A stretch of 64,000 nt of DNA. Source: Pyrrhoderma lamaoense (lineage: Eukaryota; Basidiomycota; Agaricomycetes; Hymenochaetales; Hymenochaetaceae). The DNA lies in NCBI GenBank assembly GCA_002794735.1, contig NBAZ01000009.1:372001-436000 (forward strand), read 5' to 3'. Shown piece after piece: positions 38,458 to 50,064 of this stretch. A program made the translations under genes and the position numbers. The notes beneath the pieces are model-generated. The model worked only from the letters and a program-made list of their open reading frames with translations, had not been told where the DNA came from and searched no databases. Within the stretch, counting starts at the first letter, position 1. Each line of letters begins with the position of its first letter.

Positions 38458-39285
38458 TCACTCTCCGCAAAAGAGAAAACTCAGTCCCTCCTCATCTCCG
38501 GGACTCACTCGCTGCACGCATGCGGAATCCTCCCCTCGACCCTGAGGTCGAGGTGCTCTGGTATCCCGGTAAAGTTCATGATGATGGGAAGGGTAGTCAG
38601 GAGGCTCAAAGGTTTCCCCAGACAGTGAGGGTCGGCGTTTATGAACGGTTGGGCGAGATTTCTACACGAAAACGTTTTAATTGTTAGGATAAAGGTAGAC
38701 GAACGGATGGTTGCATACTTTAGGGTTTAGTGGTACGGGTACTTGCACTGGGCTCATGGGTTGGACAGGTACTGCGGCACGTACTTGAGTTGGAGGCTGT
38801 CTTGTTGAAGACATTGACATTGGATACCCAGAGCCGGGAGGGCCTTGCACAAACGCCGGTAAGTTTGGGTCCGAATATATTTTAGTAGGAATGTTAAGCC
38901 TTGGGCGAAATTCTGTAGGTTGAGGATTATTATTGTATGTTTGAGAACGAGAATGCGAATGCGAATAGGAGTGAGAATGAGAGCGGGAGCGATTTTGGGT
39001 TCGTAAAGAAGGTATAGACTCGTTTGATAAGTGAAGTTGATGATACTTGGAAGTGTGGTCCACTGCAGCGTACGCTGCTGTCTGACGAGCATAAGCGCGT
39101 CCTCCTGATCCTACCCCTCTATGATCATGCCCACCCAGATCAGTTCCAGATGACTGATGAGATGAAGGTCCGTCCGGTCGTGGTGGTCTAAGCTGACTTC
39201 GAGAATACGAGTCGGCGCCAGGTCTATGATAGATGTGTTGCGAGTGTTGTTGTACCCAACGCGCAGTACGATCAAGGGGGTCCAT
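38458..39285 (-). CDS. hypothetical His/Ser/Pro-rich protein
   Basis: Two exons, 38719-39285 and 38458-38661, in phase 0, give 256 residues from MDPLDRTARWVQQHSQHI. Composition is polar and low-complexity, with a Ser-His-Ser-Tyr type repeat (SRSHSHSYSHSHSRSQ) around 38950-39000, then a Pro-rich segment (PVQPMSPVQVPVPLNPK) and a basic segment (KSRPTVHKRRPSLSG). No signal peptide, membrane helix or known domain. It is likely intrinsically disordered and intracellular. No frame defects, consistent with a real gene. Function unknown. Confidence 0.6.
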
Positions 39286-40822
39286 AATGAAAAATTACAT
39301 GCAAAAGACGCCAAAGGAAGTGCTTTAAGTAGGACCGATCACATGGAATCAAGCTGTTTTAGCATAATATTATGAATAAGCCACGACCGTGGTGTCTGTT
39401 CTACCCCTAATCGGATGGCTGAAGGAGGCACACGTACGGGAATGTGGGTTGCGCGTGGATGCGGAGAAGAAAAAACGATGCATAGCAACTGAGATAGACG
39501 TCTTCCACAGGCTCCTATCAGGCCTATTCACCCAGCATAGAATACGAAGAATTTATCTCTTACCTTATTTGGGATCCTGGGGATAGCCAACGGCCCTCTA
39601 CACTTAAGTTCTAGGACACTTTAATTGAGAAAAAAAGAACGGAATCCGAGGCGAGGATTGCTCCAAAGCACAGCTCGGCGACCGTAATTCAGCTGGACTT
39701 TCTATCAGCCGAGATCTGAGTGTACTTATTGTGTTGCTAGTGAGGCGGATACCAAACATATACATGTAGTATGATGTACATGCACTATCTTGTTCCGCTC
39801 TGGCTTGGTAAAAGTAGAACGTTGTCTCTCAAAATACGGATTAAGTGACGTATTGGTAGTGTCATTGTCCTAAGACGAAGTTGTTCGAGTTTTCTTCGCC
39901 AGCAAACTAGTGATCAAGTTAGAAAAAGATATTTCATCCAAAAGCTTTTACAAAAGAGGAGATCTAATTCAGGAAGATGAGGAGAGAAGCCCCGCTGACT
40001 CATGAGATTCAAATTGGGTCGTATTTTCTCACATCAAGGAGACTCCCCTGTATGTAATATCAGCTCACGCATCTCTTCTTTATTTTCATCTGGGGCACTG
40101 TAAAATCACATCTAAATAAAGATGAAATACTCTCGCCCTAGTCAACAATAGTAATTAGTCTTCTGGGACTCACCTCGCTTCTAGACTATAAAGCAAGTGT
40201 CTCCTCAAATCCTTTCTGATAGGCTACAATAAGAAAATGGGTTTGTCGATAACTAATAAGGTCATCAATGGGCCTAGGCTGTCGATTTGAAATCTGAAAA
40301 CGTTCTTCTACTTTTCTTCTCAATTTTACTTATATCTATTATACATCTCAAGCATAAGGGTGGTGTCTGTAGCTCTTTTTCTCCTATTCATGGTGGTTCT
40401 TTCTATTTTCTTTTTATTCCTTGATGATCTTTAGGCCCTCATCAAATGGTCTAAAAGTACTTATAGCGTCTATCATCTCGTCTCTGCGGCAACAGTTGTT
40501 CCTCTTTTCACAAGGATTGTTATACGGGCTGCATGGAACTCAAGTCATAAAGTGATACACGTAGTAGTTATAGGCTTTACGAGATTCTCTGATATTTTCT
40601 CGCTTTGGTTTTTTCCTCTTTCAAAAGGGAGCTGTCAACAACTAAGCGCCTGGCGCGACATACTCCTACTCACGAACTCCAAATATATCATATGGTGTAC
40701 GCATAAATCATAACAAATCACCCTTAGCTACCTTCTATGATCTTCAACTCTCCTATAGATGCACTGCATGGGTAACCGACACTGATACCTCTTACGGAAA
40801 TGTATACTTCGAGTACAGCATT
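39286..40822. other. intergenic region
   Basis: About 1.5 kb between divergent genes. Short ORFs only; no element recognised. Confidence 0.45.
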
Positions 40823-42053
40823 ATGTCTCCTAACTTGAGCGATTATATTGGAAATAACTCTGAGTCTCGTACTACTGGCGCCGTCAAGACTCCTCCTTTC
40901 TCCTTTACATATATAAATCAAAGTAAGTGCAAACTAAGGCTGTTCTCCTTAGGTTATAAACCTTGCTCCTATAGTTCTTCAAACACCCAGGATCCCTTAT
41001 ATTGACCTACCTGCCACTGACACTGAAGAATACATCCCGAACTCAACTTCATATCATTGTTGCTTTAAAACAGACCTCGGACTCCATGAAAGTGTCTTAG
41101 ATAAGGATTCAGACGAATATTCCATTACCAGCTCTGATCACCTCTGTTCAAAAAGTTATCTATCCTATCCTTTTTTCTCACCGATGTTCATCCAACGCCC
41201 ACGCTACTACGTACCTCCTTGGGCTCGAAGTCTTCCGAACCGTCCTCCAGACGTAGCAGTGTGGAATGATGTAGCAGGGGGTAATCTTCAATGGACGCCA
41301 CACTCTTGGGTGGCTCACCCTCAGCCGCATCCAGAGCTCCCGGCCCACCAGTTCTGGGGTCCTTCGTTCGTACCGTGGCGTGGTCCAGGCGGGCAGCCAT
41401 ACCATGGTGTAAACCCGGTACCTGTGGCGTGGCTTACTGGAGGAATTCCTCTTCCAGGACAGGATCCATACTGGAGCCCGTCTACTTGGACACCACCCGT
41501 AACACTTTTCCCTGGTCAAGTCGCGATTTCTCCGTATCTAGCGCCTAATCCGCGTTCCACTTACAATCCACAAATCATATGGAATGTCGCAACCACTCCT
41601 CCGAGTCGTATCACACGTATGACAAGTAAAGGAATCTTGGAACCTTTCAGCTCTTCAAAAAAGTTCAAGGAACAGGCTACTTGGCCGGAAGCGAAGAAAG
41701 TAACAGTAGCGCTAGAAGGATTCAACATGTTCGGACCTATTAAGATTGACAAGAAGGAGAAAGTTACTGTCGCAGATGTTCTGGACGGCGTTTACAATTT
41801 TCTACATAAACAATTGACGCACGCTGAACTTCATCAAATTTGTAAGGGTTCGGGTGGTAGGGATCGATATAATAGAATATACGAGGCATTTAGACATAGA
41901 TGCGCTTCCTCATCCACTCTTCATGACTACATGTGGAACCAAGGGCTCAAGCGCGTTGACCTTCTAGAGGGGAAAACTCATTACTGGGGAGCATACCCGG
42001 GATACGATCCAGATGGTAGCTGGTATATCTGTATAAGTTTCATACGCAGATGA
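40823..42053 (+). CDS. DUF6699 protein, paralogue 1
   Basis: Two exons, 40823-40922 and 40975-42053, joined by a 52-base intron, give 392 residues starting MSPNLSDYIGNNSESRTTG. I chose this start over the ATG at 41184 because the frame is open and protein-like through the splice. The middle is rich in Pro and Trp (PYWSPSTWTPPV). The C-terminal 150 residues match DUF6699: ATWPEAKKVTVALEGF, VTVADVLDGVYNFLHKQLT and RVDLLEGKTHYWGAYPG. DUF6699 is a domain of basidiomycete proteins without known activity. Two further paralogues are at 49.3 and 53.6 kb on the same strand. Confidence 0.8.
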
Positions 42054-42450
42054 GAACGCCCTGACCTTTGTGTTATGGTTTATACCCTATACTTTCAACG
42101 TGGAATAGATATTTTAGTCATTAGTAAATCTGGGTAATATCCCTTTCATTTAGTAATATATCTAGTAACGACTTTTATCACGAGCGGGCATATACAAATA
42201 TCGTACAGACAAAATTTTAGTAGATAATAATGGCTTTTTGAGTTCCCCTCTTGCAGTTCTGGAGTTTTCTCAGTGCGACGCCGAGCTTATTTCCATCTGC
42301 TTTACTTCAAATATGAGAGATCTCGTTTGACGCTAGCCAAACCATATGGTATAAGGAATATATGATCTATCCTAGAAAGGTTTCGGATTATCCGAAGAAG
42401 CCCCAAGCCACTTTGAGATTTGGCAGTATAGACGCACAGCAACTAAGAAA
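42054..42450. other. intergenic region
   Basis: About 400 bases, probably the 3' UTR of DUF6699 paralogue 1. Nothing else recognised. Confidence 0.4.
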
Positions 42451-43470
42451 TTACTCTGATAAGTATAATTGCCGAAGAAGATCTGTACATTCATTTGACT
42501 CACGTTCTTCGTATCCGCCATATGCCGAGCTCACCCAGGCTTGATGAGCTATGACGCTCGAAGGTAGTTTCCTCACTTCTTCTTTAGTAAAGAAAAGTAT
42601 GCATTCGACTTTCCCGTCCCCATCTAGCGATAACATTGACAATACCTGTGCAGGAAGAAGTTTGTATCCGTTATCAGGGATAGCGTCAAAAGCGTGATAA
42701 ATATAATGTCCTTGTGATGCTTCCAGTAGAGCGTTCTCCTATAATTTTCTATCAACTTGGAAGAGTAAAAGATATGATTAAAAAATTGATTAATTCAGTG
42801 GGTCGTATTTTGATGCACATATACTCGTTAATCAATCACAAGATCAACTCATAACATACACACATTCCTACGACACACCAGCTATACCAAAAACAGATAA
42901 CCCTGCGTGCCTTGCCAACTGGATAGCATAAAATCCTACAAAGACGAGGCTCCATTTATTATGTCCCCTTTTTGTGGTTCCATGGCTAGGATGACAGCAG
43001 ATCCAAGAAGATTTAATAATCCCTTAAGAGAAAACATATGCATCGACGACTGAGTATTCCGGAAGGCTCATATCATTGAGAAGACAAAGAGAAGCGATTA
43101 TAACAGCCAATAGTAAAGAGTCAACGTCTTCACATGGGAAAACTCGTAGTGGCAGGCGTGACTATATACTCTGCAAAGGCCATTTTTACAAGATAAATAC
43201 TTAAATAAATATGTTATAATATTGAAATACCTCATATCCTACTATCCTTGATGCCTAATCTTGTATGCGCTGCTACTTTTTCAGCTCCTTTATTATAATC
43301 AATAACATCCGATTAAATTTCAACTATAGTGCATACCACGTCGCTTCCTTCAACGTAACAGGAACCCAAGTTCTAGGATGGCTATTTCCAGTATTTTGGG
43401 ATTGAAGCTACAGCGACATTTCGGATCAGAATTTCATTCGGGTCCGGTTATGGTAAGAAAGGTGTTTGTA
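42451..43470 (-). pseudogene. decayed MDR oxidoreductase, third copy
   Basis: On the minus strand, pieces align in order with the two intact MDR genes upstream: an N-terminal piece near 43270-43470 (NVAVASIPKYWK, YVEGSDVV, KVAAHTRLG), an INGAS cofactor-loop piece near 42880-42965, and a C-terminal piece at 42480-42730 (FDAIPDNGYKLLPAQVLS, LFFTKEEVRKLPSSV). They are separated by stops and frame changes, and the final exon is missing or altered. This is a clear pseudogene of the adjacent tandem family. Confidence 0.75.
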
Positions 43471-44021
43471 GCTTAATAGGACTCTCAGTTGATTCGAAGG
43501 TAACGCTGTGTCTACCTTGTCAAAGCACAAGGTGACTATTCTGGATTAGTGTAATGGCACAATAACAATGTCTTCCAGAGATTATGTCGTTTATTATATG
43601 GTTTTATACAACAGGATCGGATAAACTCAATTAAAGCAACACATCAGTGTGAGCTTACAAGAAGTACATATGAAAACTCAGAGAGGACAAAAAGAGATGT
43701 AATATCTCACCTAATGTTCGATCCCATGGTTTTTATTGGTAAGTCGTGTGATCAAAGCTGTACTTGACACGAATCTAGCATTCTGCCGTATGTCTACTCC
43801 AACTATTGCCCATGTATTGTTTGGTAAGATTAATACTTTGATACGCACATATCAAATCTACTAAGGTGGGGACTAAGTTTCCTTCCTATTGGTGTTTACA
43901 TCAGTACATGCGATTCTTGACCGTCTAAAGCTATCCTTGTATATATCATAATATGATTATCGGACGTATATACCGATGTTATAACAATTACACGAGATGA
44001 CACTGATTCTTATTTCATTTC
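43471..44021. other. intergenic region
   Basis: About 550 bases between the MDR pseudogene and MDR gene A. No gene seen. Confidence 0.45.
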
Positions 44022-45325
44022 TCAAAACTGGAGCCCTGGGGTCTCTGCGATGCGATATACAAGCTTCTCCCCATGCACCTTACCATCCTTGAGGAGTGAG
44101 AGTCCCTGTTCCACACCAGCCAGCCCATTTGGAATGAGGCGTACACGGTTCGGTCTAAGTGGTACTGGATTATCTGAGGAGACCACAAGCATACTAGAAA
44201 GTTGGCGACAGAAAGCTCTGCCAACTACATTAATCTCTTAGTAAGTTTAGAAAAGACAAAAAGGTAGGACAACCTACATTCTTCGTCTTTACTCGGATCA
44301 TGTACAGTGTATACCAAAGTATGGTGAGTTTTGATGCCCGGGGGTAGTTCTTTCTTTTCCTCTTCGGAGAAGACAAGAACATGATCAACCATCCCCTCCC
44401 CACCTGGAGCTATCTTCGACAATACTTTCGCGAGAAAAAATGTAGATCCATTTTCAGAGATAGCGTCGAGAACATGAGAAATTCGGTGCCCTTCGGCTGC
44501 TTTTATCAGAGCATTTTCCTTTCCAAGTTTAATCAGAAAGGAAGGCATACAAGTAGATGAAGACAATCGACTCACTAGATTACTTCCTTGATATTCTCGG
44601 TAGTCGATCACAATGTCAGCTCCCAGCTCTTTCGCATAGTCCTTCGACGCGCCGGCTATCCCGATAACAAATAATCCTGCACGCTTCGCCAGCTGGACAG
44701 CATATGCTCCTACGGAAGAAGAGGCCCCGTTTATTATGATTCCTTGTTGTGGATCTGGGAGTTGATAATCAGTTTCAGCAGGGATATATCGAAGAGAAGA
44801 CCTCAAGTACAAACCAGCTTGACTCTCTGGAATCTCCAGATATCTAAAGAGAGAAAGAGCTGCCGTTAATATTGCTAGTGGTAAAGTGGCTGCTTCTTCG
44901 AAGGTCACAGAATCTGGGATAAGGAAAGTCGTGGAAGCTGGCGCAACTGTGAATTGCGCATATGCACCATCCTTCAATATTAGCTATATTAGCCTCCATA
45001 ACGTTTTATCACAATAACTAGAGTTCCGTGCCTTGTTATCCTGAGTCCCTATTCTGGTATATGCTGCCACTCGTTCGCCTTCTTTGAATTCTGTAACGTC
45101 TGATCCGACAGCAACTACAATACCTGCCAAATCGCTTCCTTCAATGTAAGTAGAGCCCGGATTCCAGTCCGGATATTTCCAATCTTTTGGATTGGATGCT
45201 ACGGCAACGTTTTTAACTAGCACATCTTTTGGTCCCGGCTTTGGGACAGGGAAAGTTTGTAATTTAATAGAGGTAGCCGATGATAGCACTCCAATCTGAC
45301 TCGAAGGGATTTGCATAAATGTCAT
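44022..45325 (-). CDS. zinc-independent MDR oxidoreductase (enoyl reductase-like), gene A
   Basis: Minus strand from ATG 45325 to TGA at 44022, about 345 residues. GroES-like N-terminal part: VLVKNVAVASNPKDWKYPDW and EGSDLAGIVVAVG. The Rossmann part has GASSSVGAYAVQLAKRAG and IVIDYREYQG; the end is GEKLVYRIAETP. Classic zinc ligands are absent, as in quinone reductases and trans-enoyl reductases (ToxD/LovC-like), which use NADPH to reduce activated double bonds. First intron (44972-45031) begins with GC rather than GT. Two later introns (60 and 57 bases) are stop-free and in frame, so a read-through protein would be longer. It has a close tandem copy at 45615-46915 and a dead one at 42451-43470. 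Confidence 0.83.
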
Positions 45326-45614
45326 GTTTAAAGCGAGATTTTCTAGTAAGTAAATGCGTTGAAGTAAGCTACTTGTATCATTATCCTTATGTGGAATTCA
45401 TTGGCATTCGCTGAAATATTAAATGCTATGTGCGACCATCGTGGTGAGTAATTCAATTACATAGTACCGTTACAATACAATTACTAATATACATATCCTC
45501 GAGTGAGGTTTACTAATCTTTGCTTTTGTGTTGATAATAATGTGATCAGTGCTAATACTTATGGTCTCGGCCAGGGTGTTAGACATATCGCTGTTTAAAA
45601 TACCACATTTTATC

Positions 45615-46915
45615 TCAAAGTATCCTTGGTTCTGTTATTTCCGGTGTTTCTGCAACACGATAAACTAGCTTTTCTCCATGAATCTTTCCATCTCTAAGAA
45701 GTGCAAGCCCATTCTTAACGCTCGCAAGCCCATCTGGCATCACCTTTACTCGGTTTGGAATCAGCTGGGCTCCAGAGTCTTGATGCAGCCACTCCGAAGC
45801 CTTGGAGTAGAAGCGAGAGGCAACTGTGTATTTTAATTCTATCAATGCTCGACACTAGATCGGGACTCTCGTAAGATACTTACATTCTTCATTCTCCTTC
45901 TGTGCTGATCTTACCCATGTCTGTGTAATGGTTATTCCCTGCGGTACTTGTTTTTTCTCCTCCTCACTAATTGGCAAAACTACCACTATTTTCCCTTTCC
46001 CATCAGGAGAAGTCTTTAATAAGACTTGTGAGAGAGGTAGGGTTGAGCCGTTTTCGCTGACAGCATCGAATACATGTGATACCGGGTGTTCGCCGGCCGC
46101 TTCAACCAATGCAGAGACCTATTTACGTATGTTAAAGCAGTCCAGAGTTGAGAGAAATCTTACAGATGAAACTCACGAAGTCTGTACCCCTATACTCACG
46201 ATAGTCTACGATTACATCTACTCCCAGTGATCTAGCGTATTCTTTTGAAGAACCCGCTGTGCCTATTATGAACAAACCCGCCCGTTTTGCGAGTTGTATT
46301 ACATATGCACCCACGGAAGTAGAAGCCCCATTAAGTATGATCCCCAGTTGCCCTTAGAATGCTGTCAGACTTTGAAGTAGCCCTAGTGATTAATATTTGA
46401 AAGTAAAACCAACCTGAGCTCTTAGGTTCTTCTGGGAGTTCAAGGTTTTTAAAAAGCCCGAGAGCAGCGGTCATATAAGCCAACGGTATGGTAGATGCTT
46501 CTTCAAAAGATACGGATTCTGGAACCTGAAAGGTTGTAGATTCGGGAGCAATACTATATTGGGCATACGCTCCGTACTTTCGTAGGGTCAGCGTTGTTGA
46601 TAACTAAGTTTTTTGAGTAGTGACAATCACCAAGTTTCCGTAATTATCAAACTTTGTGAGAGCTGCTACTCGCTCACCGCCCTTGAAGTTTGTAACGCCT
46701 TCCCCTACAGCTACAACATACCCAGCAACGTCATTTCCCTCGATAGTTGATTTATGAGGATACCAGAACGGGTTCTTCCAGTCTTTTGGGTTACTTGCAA
46801 CGGCAACATTTTGAATAAGGACTTCCTTGGGTCCTGGGTGCGGAACTGGGAAGGTTTTCAGCGTCACACTTTCTCCTTCAGAAAGGGCCCCTATCTGTGT
46901 TGTTGGAAGTGGCAT
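45615..46915 (-). CDS. zinc-independent MDR oxidoreductase (enoyl reductase-like), gene B
   Basis: Minus strand, six or so exons from ATG 46915 (MPLPTTQIGALSEGESVTLK) to TGA at 45615. Conserved parts: EVLIQNVAVASNPKDWKNPF, EGNDVAGYVVAVGEG, GASTSVGAYVIQLAKRAG, VIVDYREYRG, FDAVSENGSTLPLSQVL and GEKLVYRVAETPE. Introns sit at the same places as in gene A and all restore frame; the last acceptor is ACACAG just before TTGCC. Predicted cytosolic NADPH-dependent reductase; substrate unknown. The tandem arrangement with gene A and a pseudogene shows birth-and-death evolution. Confidence 0.83.
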
Positions 46916-48309
46916 CTGATCTATACCTGTTGATTAGCTCTTCATCGAATGCTGCAAGCTCTTTATTATATGCTACAGAGATCATTGATCACAATCAATA
47001 ATGATACCACAGGACATGAGTAATATATGGGTAAGATGACGTCATCATTTGTCAGATATTTCTACAAATCCCGCATCTTATATTCATTTTGATCCTTCAC
47101 TGTAGCTGAGCATAGGAGTAGGCTATAAACCGCACTTCTCTGCTGTGAGAAAATATCGAAGTATAGTTGTAGGCGGTGCTTATGCTAAATACTCATCAGG
47201 AATTTATGCTTCCTATCCTAGATTTAAATAGGAACATGACAATTTTGTTCTGCGACCACATAGCGTTGTTCACTTGAATGTTATAATCATACTAAGATAG
47301 AAGGCTAGAGACTAAGAGAGGATCGTAGTCACGTTACCGTGCGTTTGTTGACTTCCAGATCATGTCGCTCAGACATTGCCACCACAGATGCCAATATAAT
47401 CTCGGTTGCCATCAAAAGAGACCATAAAGCCTGAGATATCTCAGAAACCAAATTGTGCGGGGGTGAAAACACGAGGATCGCCGTGCGGGGATGATACCAT
47501 TGCTAAGCGAAGCAGCCTACTTGACAACTAACTGTTAGATCCCAGCGTTGATGTTGATCAAGATGCTTGTCGACAACACTGCATTTGGAGGGCATCAGTT
47601 CAACGATTTATGTATCATAGTCATTGATATATGTATAGTTTCAAAAACACGCAGTCTTCTAAGATCACTGAGTTCAGTAAGTAACATATATCAACGTACA
47701 ACGGTCAAAACTCGTCACAGGATTACAACTTGTTGCGCTATGCAAGGATCTTGGGGACATATAGATTAAGAGGGTGAGATAAAACTATCAACGCTAAAAG
47801 CGTTGCGGTACGAACTTGTTTTTACAAGAAGGTTTTAGTCTGGTTTTAGAAAGTTTCGGTTTTGGGTGGGCGAGTATCACGTGATAGAATGCCTTTCCAA
47901 CTAATCAATGATGGCATCGGTGATCGAACTTGGGACACATATTGAGATTGATTATGCTGACCGCAGCAATGCATGTCCATAACAGAGCAACCATCTCGCC
48001 AGTATAGTCGTGAAACTTTAAAGTAGGTCAACTTAAGAAGCGAGAGCAGCCGTCTCTAATTTAGGGCCGCAATGTGCCCGGCGCGAAGTGATACCGACGG
48101 TAGCGTTGGTCACTAGGTCACTGATTTTAGTATTTTCGTTCCAGGAAGTAGAATATTGTAGTAGCATTTCCCAGCGTCAACAGGTTGGTTTGACCAGAGG
48201 GGTACCACGAATTACGAATATATTGTTGTTTGCTAACAGGAATTTCGTGCCGGCGCTCCATAGTTCGGGGGGCAAGAGATCCCGATGAAGCCATAAAAAC
48301 TCCCTTAGA

Positions 48310-48450
48310 TACCCCTTTTACCGCCATACATCTTCAATGCACCACTAGGTGTCAAGTCAATGAATGTGCATAGCCTGACGTGTTCATGGTTCTCAAAGAA
48401 TTCTCGGAAGTCCTCTTCTTGGGCGGTAGCTATGACTCGATTCCCAGGGC
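48310..48450 (-). pseudogene. possible short-chain dehydrogenase fragment
   Basis: A single short stretch, PGNRVIATAQEEDFREF followed by HVRLCTFIDLTPSGAL, recalls the second beta strand and DVT motif of SDR enzymes. No Rossmann GxxxGxG or YxxxK segment is found nearby. Could be chance. Confidence 0.3.
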
Positions 48451-48564
48451 AATTGGACCTGGAATAAGGTTGAGTTTCTGAGAACCTAGAGCTGGAGCAA
48501 ATTTTCAGGGTTGCTTTGCGAAAGCATAAACGCTGTGCCTTCAAATAATGATTGACGCCTACGG

Positions 48565-48786
48565 ATGGTGGCTCAATTGCATTTGTGCTCTAACCGTCCA
48601 GTATTCATCGAAGGCCGATTAGTTACAACAAAAGACAAAGGACCTTTTTGCCAGAAAGATAGCCTACATGAGGATTTTTGTTTCACCTCTGGCATTCATC
48701 TCAGTAGTGATGGATACCAGGTTATTAAAGCTGAGAAAGAAATCATTGACCGAAATAGGCATGCGATTGTAAGCGGTCGACTATGA
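48565..48786 (+). pseudogene. possible GDSL esterase (IAH1-like) C-terminal fragment
   Basis: The ORF contains SGIHLSSDGYQVIKAEKEII, similar to the DxxH-type end of isoamyl-acetate esterase-like GDSL hydrolases, where D/S-G-H-L-x-x-x-G-Y is typical. The catalytic Asp appears replaced by Ser. The N-terminal GDS block is not found upstream. Weak evidence. Confidence 0.3.
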
Positions 48787-49314
48787 GACAGTTGAATAGT
48801 TCATATCATGTAAATCTGGATGTGCTCTTCCCCGTACAAGTGATGGTGGTTCGTTATCATAGCATTGGACCCCAGTTTCTATTGACTCGTCCAGCTGTGC
48901 TGTTAATATCAAAAGATGAGCATAAGGCGCGCCCACACCGCAAGAGTTCCAAATGCGGTTCCGCGACGAGGGTCCGGGTACCCTGATGAGCTGGGAAGAG
49001 AAGCCTCCAACCGGAGTTCCTGAATTCAAATGGACTCTAATTGCGCATAGTCGGGGGCTGCGCAACGAGTTACAGCTTGGTTTGCCACTGCTATAAAATA
49101 AAGCATGTGTCATACCAGATCCCCACTGCTAATTTCCAGGCCTAAGCACTAGAGTTCTTCATACTTATACTGCCTGGTGTCCCTTACCAACCAGCCTCAC
49201 AAGAAAAACAACACTCACCTAAACTTTCGCGTTTCTCGTGTTTTCCTTTCCTCCCAGTGCTTCCGAAGAACGTCTTTACTACCCGCCACAAATACAACTT
49301 CTTCATCGTACACG

Positions 49315-50064
49315 ATGCAAGCCGCTGAAAGCAGACGCGTTCACTTTGCTCCGTCGCCATCTACCATTCACCATTACACACCAGTTGATGCCCCTTCACC
49401 CTCCTGGTCTGACAGATCACTGTCTGATGACGATTCGGGCCCGAGCACACCCCCTTCAACATTTACATTCCCAAATCAATATCTCTATGGCTCTCCCGAG
49501 AAGACACGAACGATCGAAGCTTGTCCACTGATCTTCGACTCTCATACGCGCACCTCGCCACTCGAATGGGATGTCCGGGAACCACCATCATTTGTGGAGC
49601 GCCGCCAGGTCCTAGGTAAAAGCCAAGGGGCAAACAGGCTTCTACCAAGTGACCTCTATCAACCTGCCACAACTTCAGCAGAGGTGAGCATGTGCATCAA
49701 AATTGCTCAGCTGCCACAATTCTGGAAACCGATCGAAATCAACCGTGATGGTTCCCCATCCTACTACGTTATGCCAATCACAGTTGGCGAGGTTCTCGAC
49801 GCTGTATATCAGTATATGCTCACTCCGGTTTCTCAGAATGAGTACAACTTTTTCCCCGAGGAGATTCAAAGTGTAACCTCGAAGGCTTACTGGAAACGAC
49901 ACGATGCAGCAAAGCGATCTGGAAACACACAACTAGCCGCCGCCATCGAGAAGGGCGGCATGCGCAGGATGGACGTTCTTGGTCCTAGAACTCGTTTCAT
50001 TGCGCTTCTCCCGGACTCCGAGAGAAGGTCGTGGACCATACTGCTCGCTTCGAACCGCCCATAA
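49315..50064 (+). CDS. DUF6699 protein, paralogue 2
   Basis: Single-exon gene of 249 residues from MQAAESRRVHFAPSPSTIHH. The first 100 residues are Ser/Pro-rich (SDDDSGPSTPPSTFTFPN). The DUF6699 domain follows: SMCIKIAQLPQFWKPIEI, ITVGEVLDAVYQYMLTPV and RMDVLGPRTRFIALLPD, ending in SWTILLASNRP. The frame is open further upstream to 49177 but without an ATG, so the chosen start is the first methionine. No introns, no frame defects. Likely cytosolic; function unknown. Related to genes at 40.8 and 53.6 kb. Confidence 0.82.
   Translation: MQAAESRRVHFAPSPSTIHHYTPVDAPSPSWSDRSLSDDDSGPSTPPSTFTFPNQYLYGSPEKTRTIEACPLIFDSHTRTSPLEWDVREPPSFVERRQVLGKSQGANRLLPSDLYQPATTSAEVSMCIKIAQLPQFWKPIEINRDGSPSYYVMPITVGEVLDAVYQYMLTPVSQNEYNFFPEEIQSVTSKAYWKRHDAAKRSGNTQLAAAIEKGGMRRMDVLGPRTRFIALLPDSERRSWTILLASNRP

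Larger units (their letters stand above)
46916..49314. other. gene-poor stretch with possible enzyme relics
   Basis: About 2.4 kb without an intact gene. Two short segments look like gene fragments. At 48310-48450 (minus), GNRVIATAQEEDFREFFENH resembles the first strand-loop of a short-chain dehydrogenase. At 48565-48786 (plus), FTSGIHLSSDGYQVIKAEKE resembles the end of an IAH1-type GDSL esterase. Both lack the remainder of the enzyme. Confidence 0.35.

Noticed and set aside
41184..42053. ATG 41184 as start of DUF6699 paralogue 1
   Set aside because: The frame is open and protein-like upstream and joins in phase to an exon starting at 40823.
47920..48010. tRNA-like TTCGATC stretch on the minus strand
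   Set aside because: T-arm and acceptor stems do not pair and no A/B box spacing fits.
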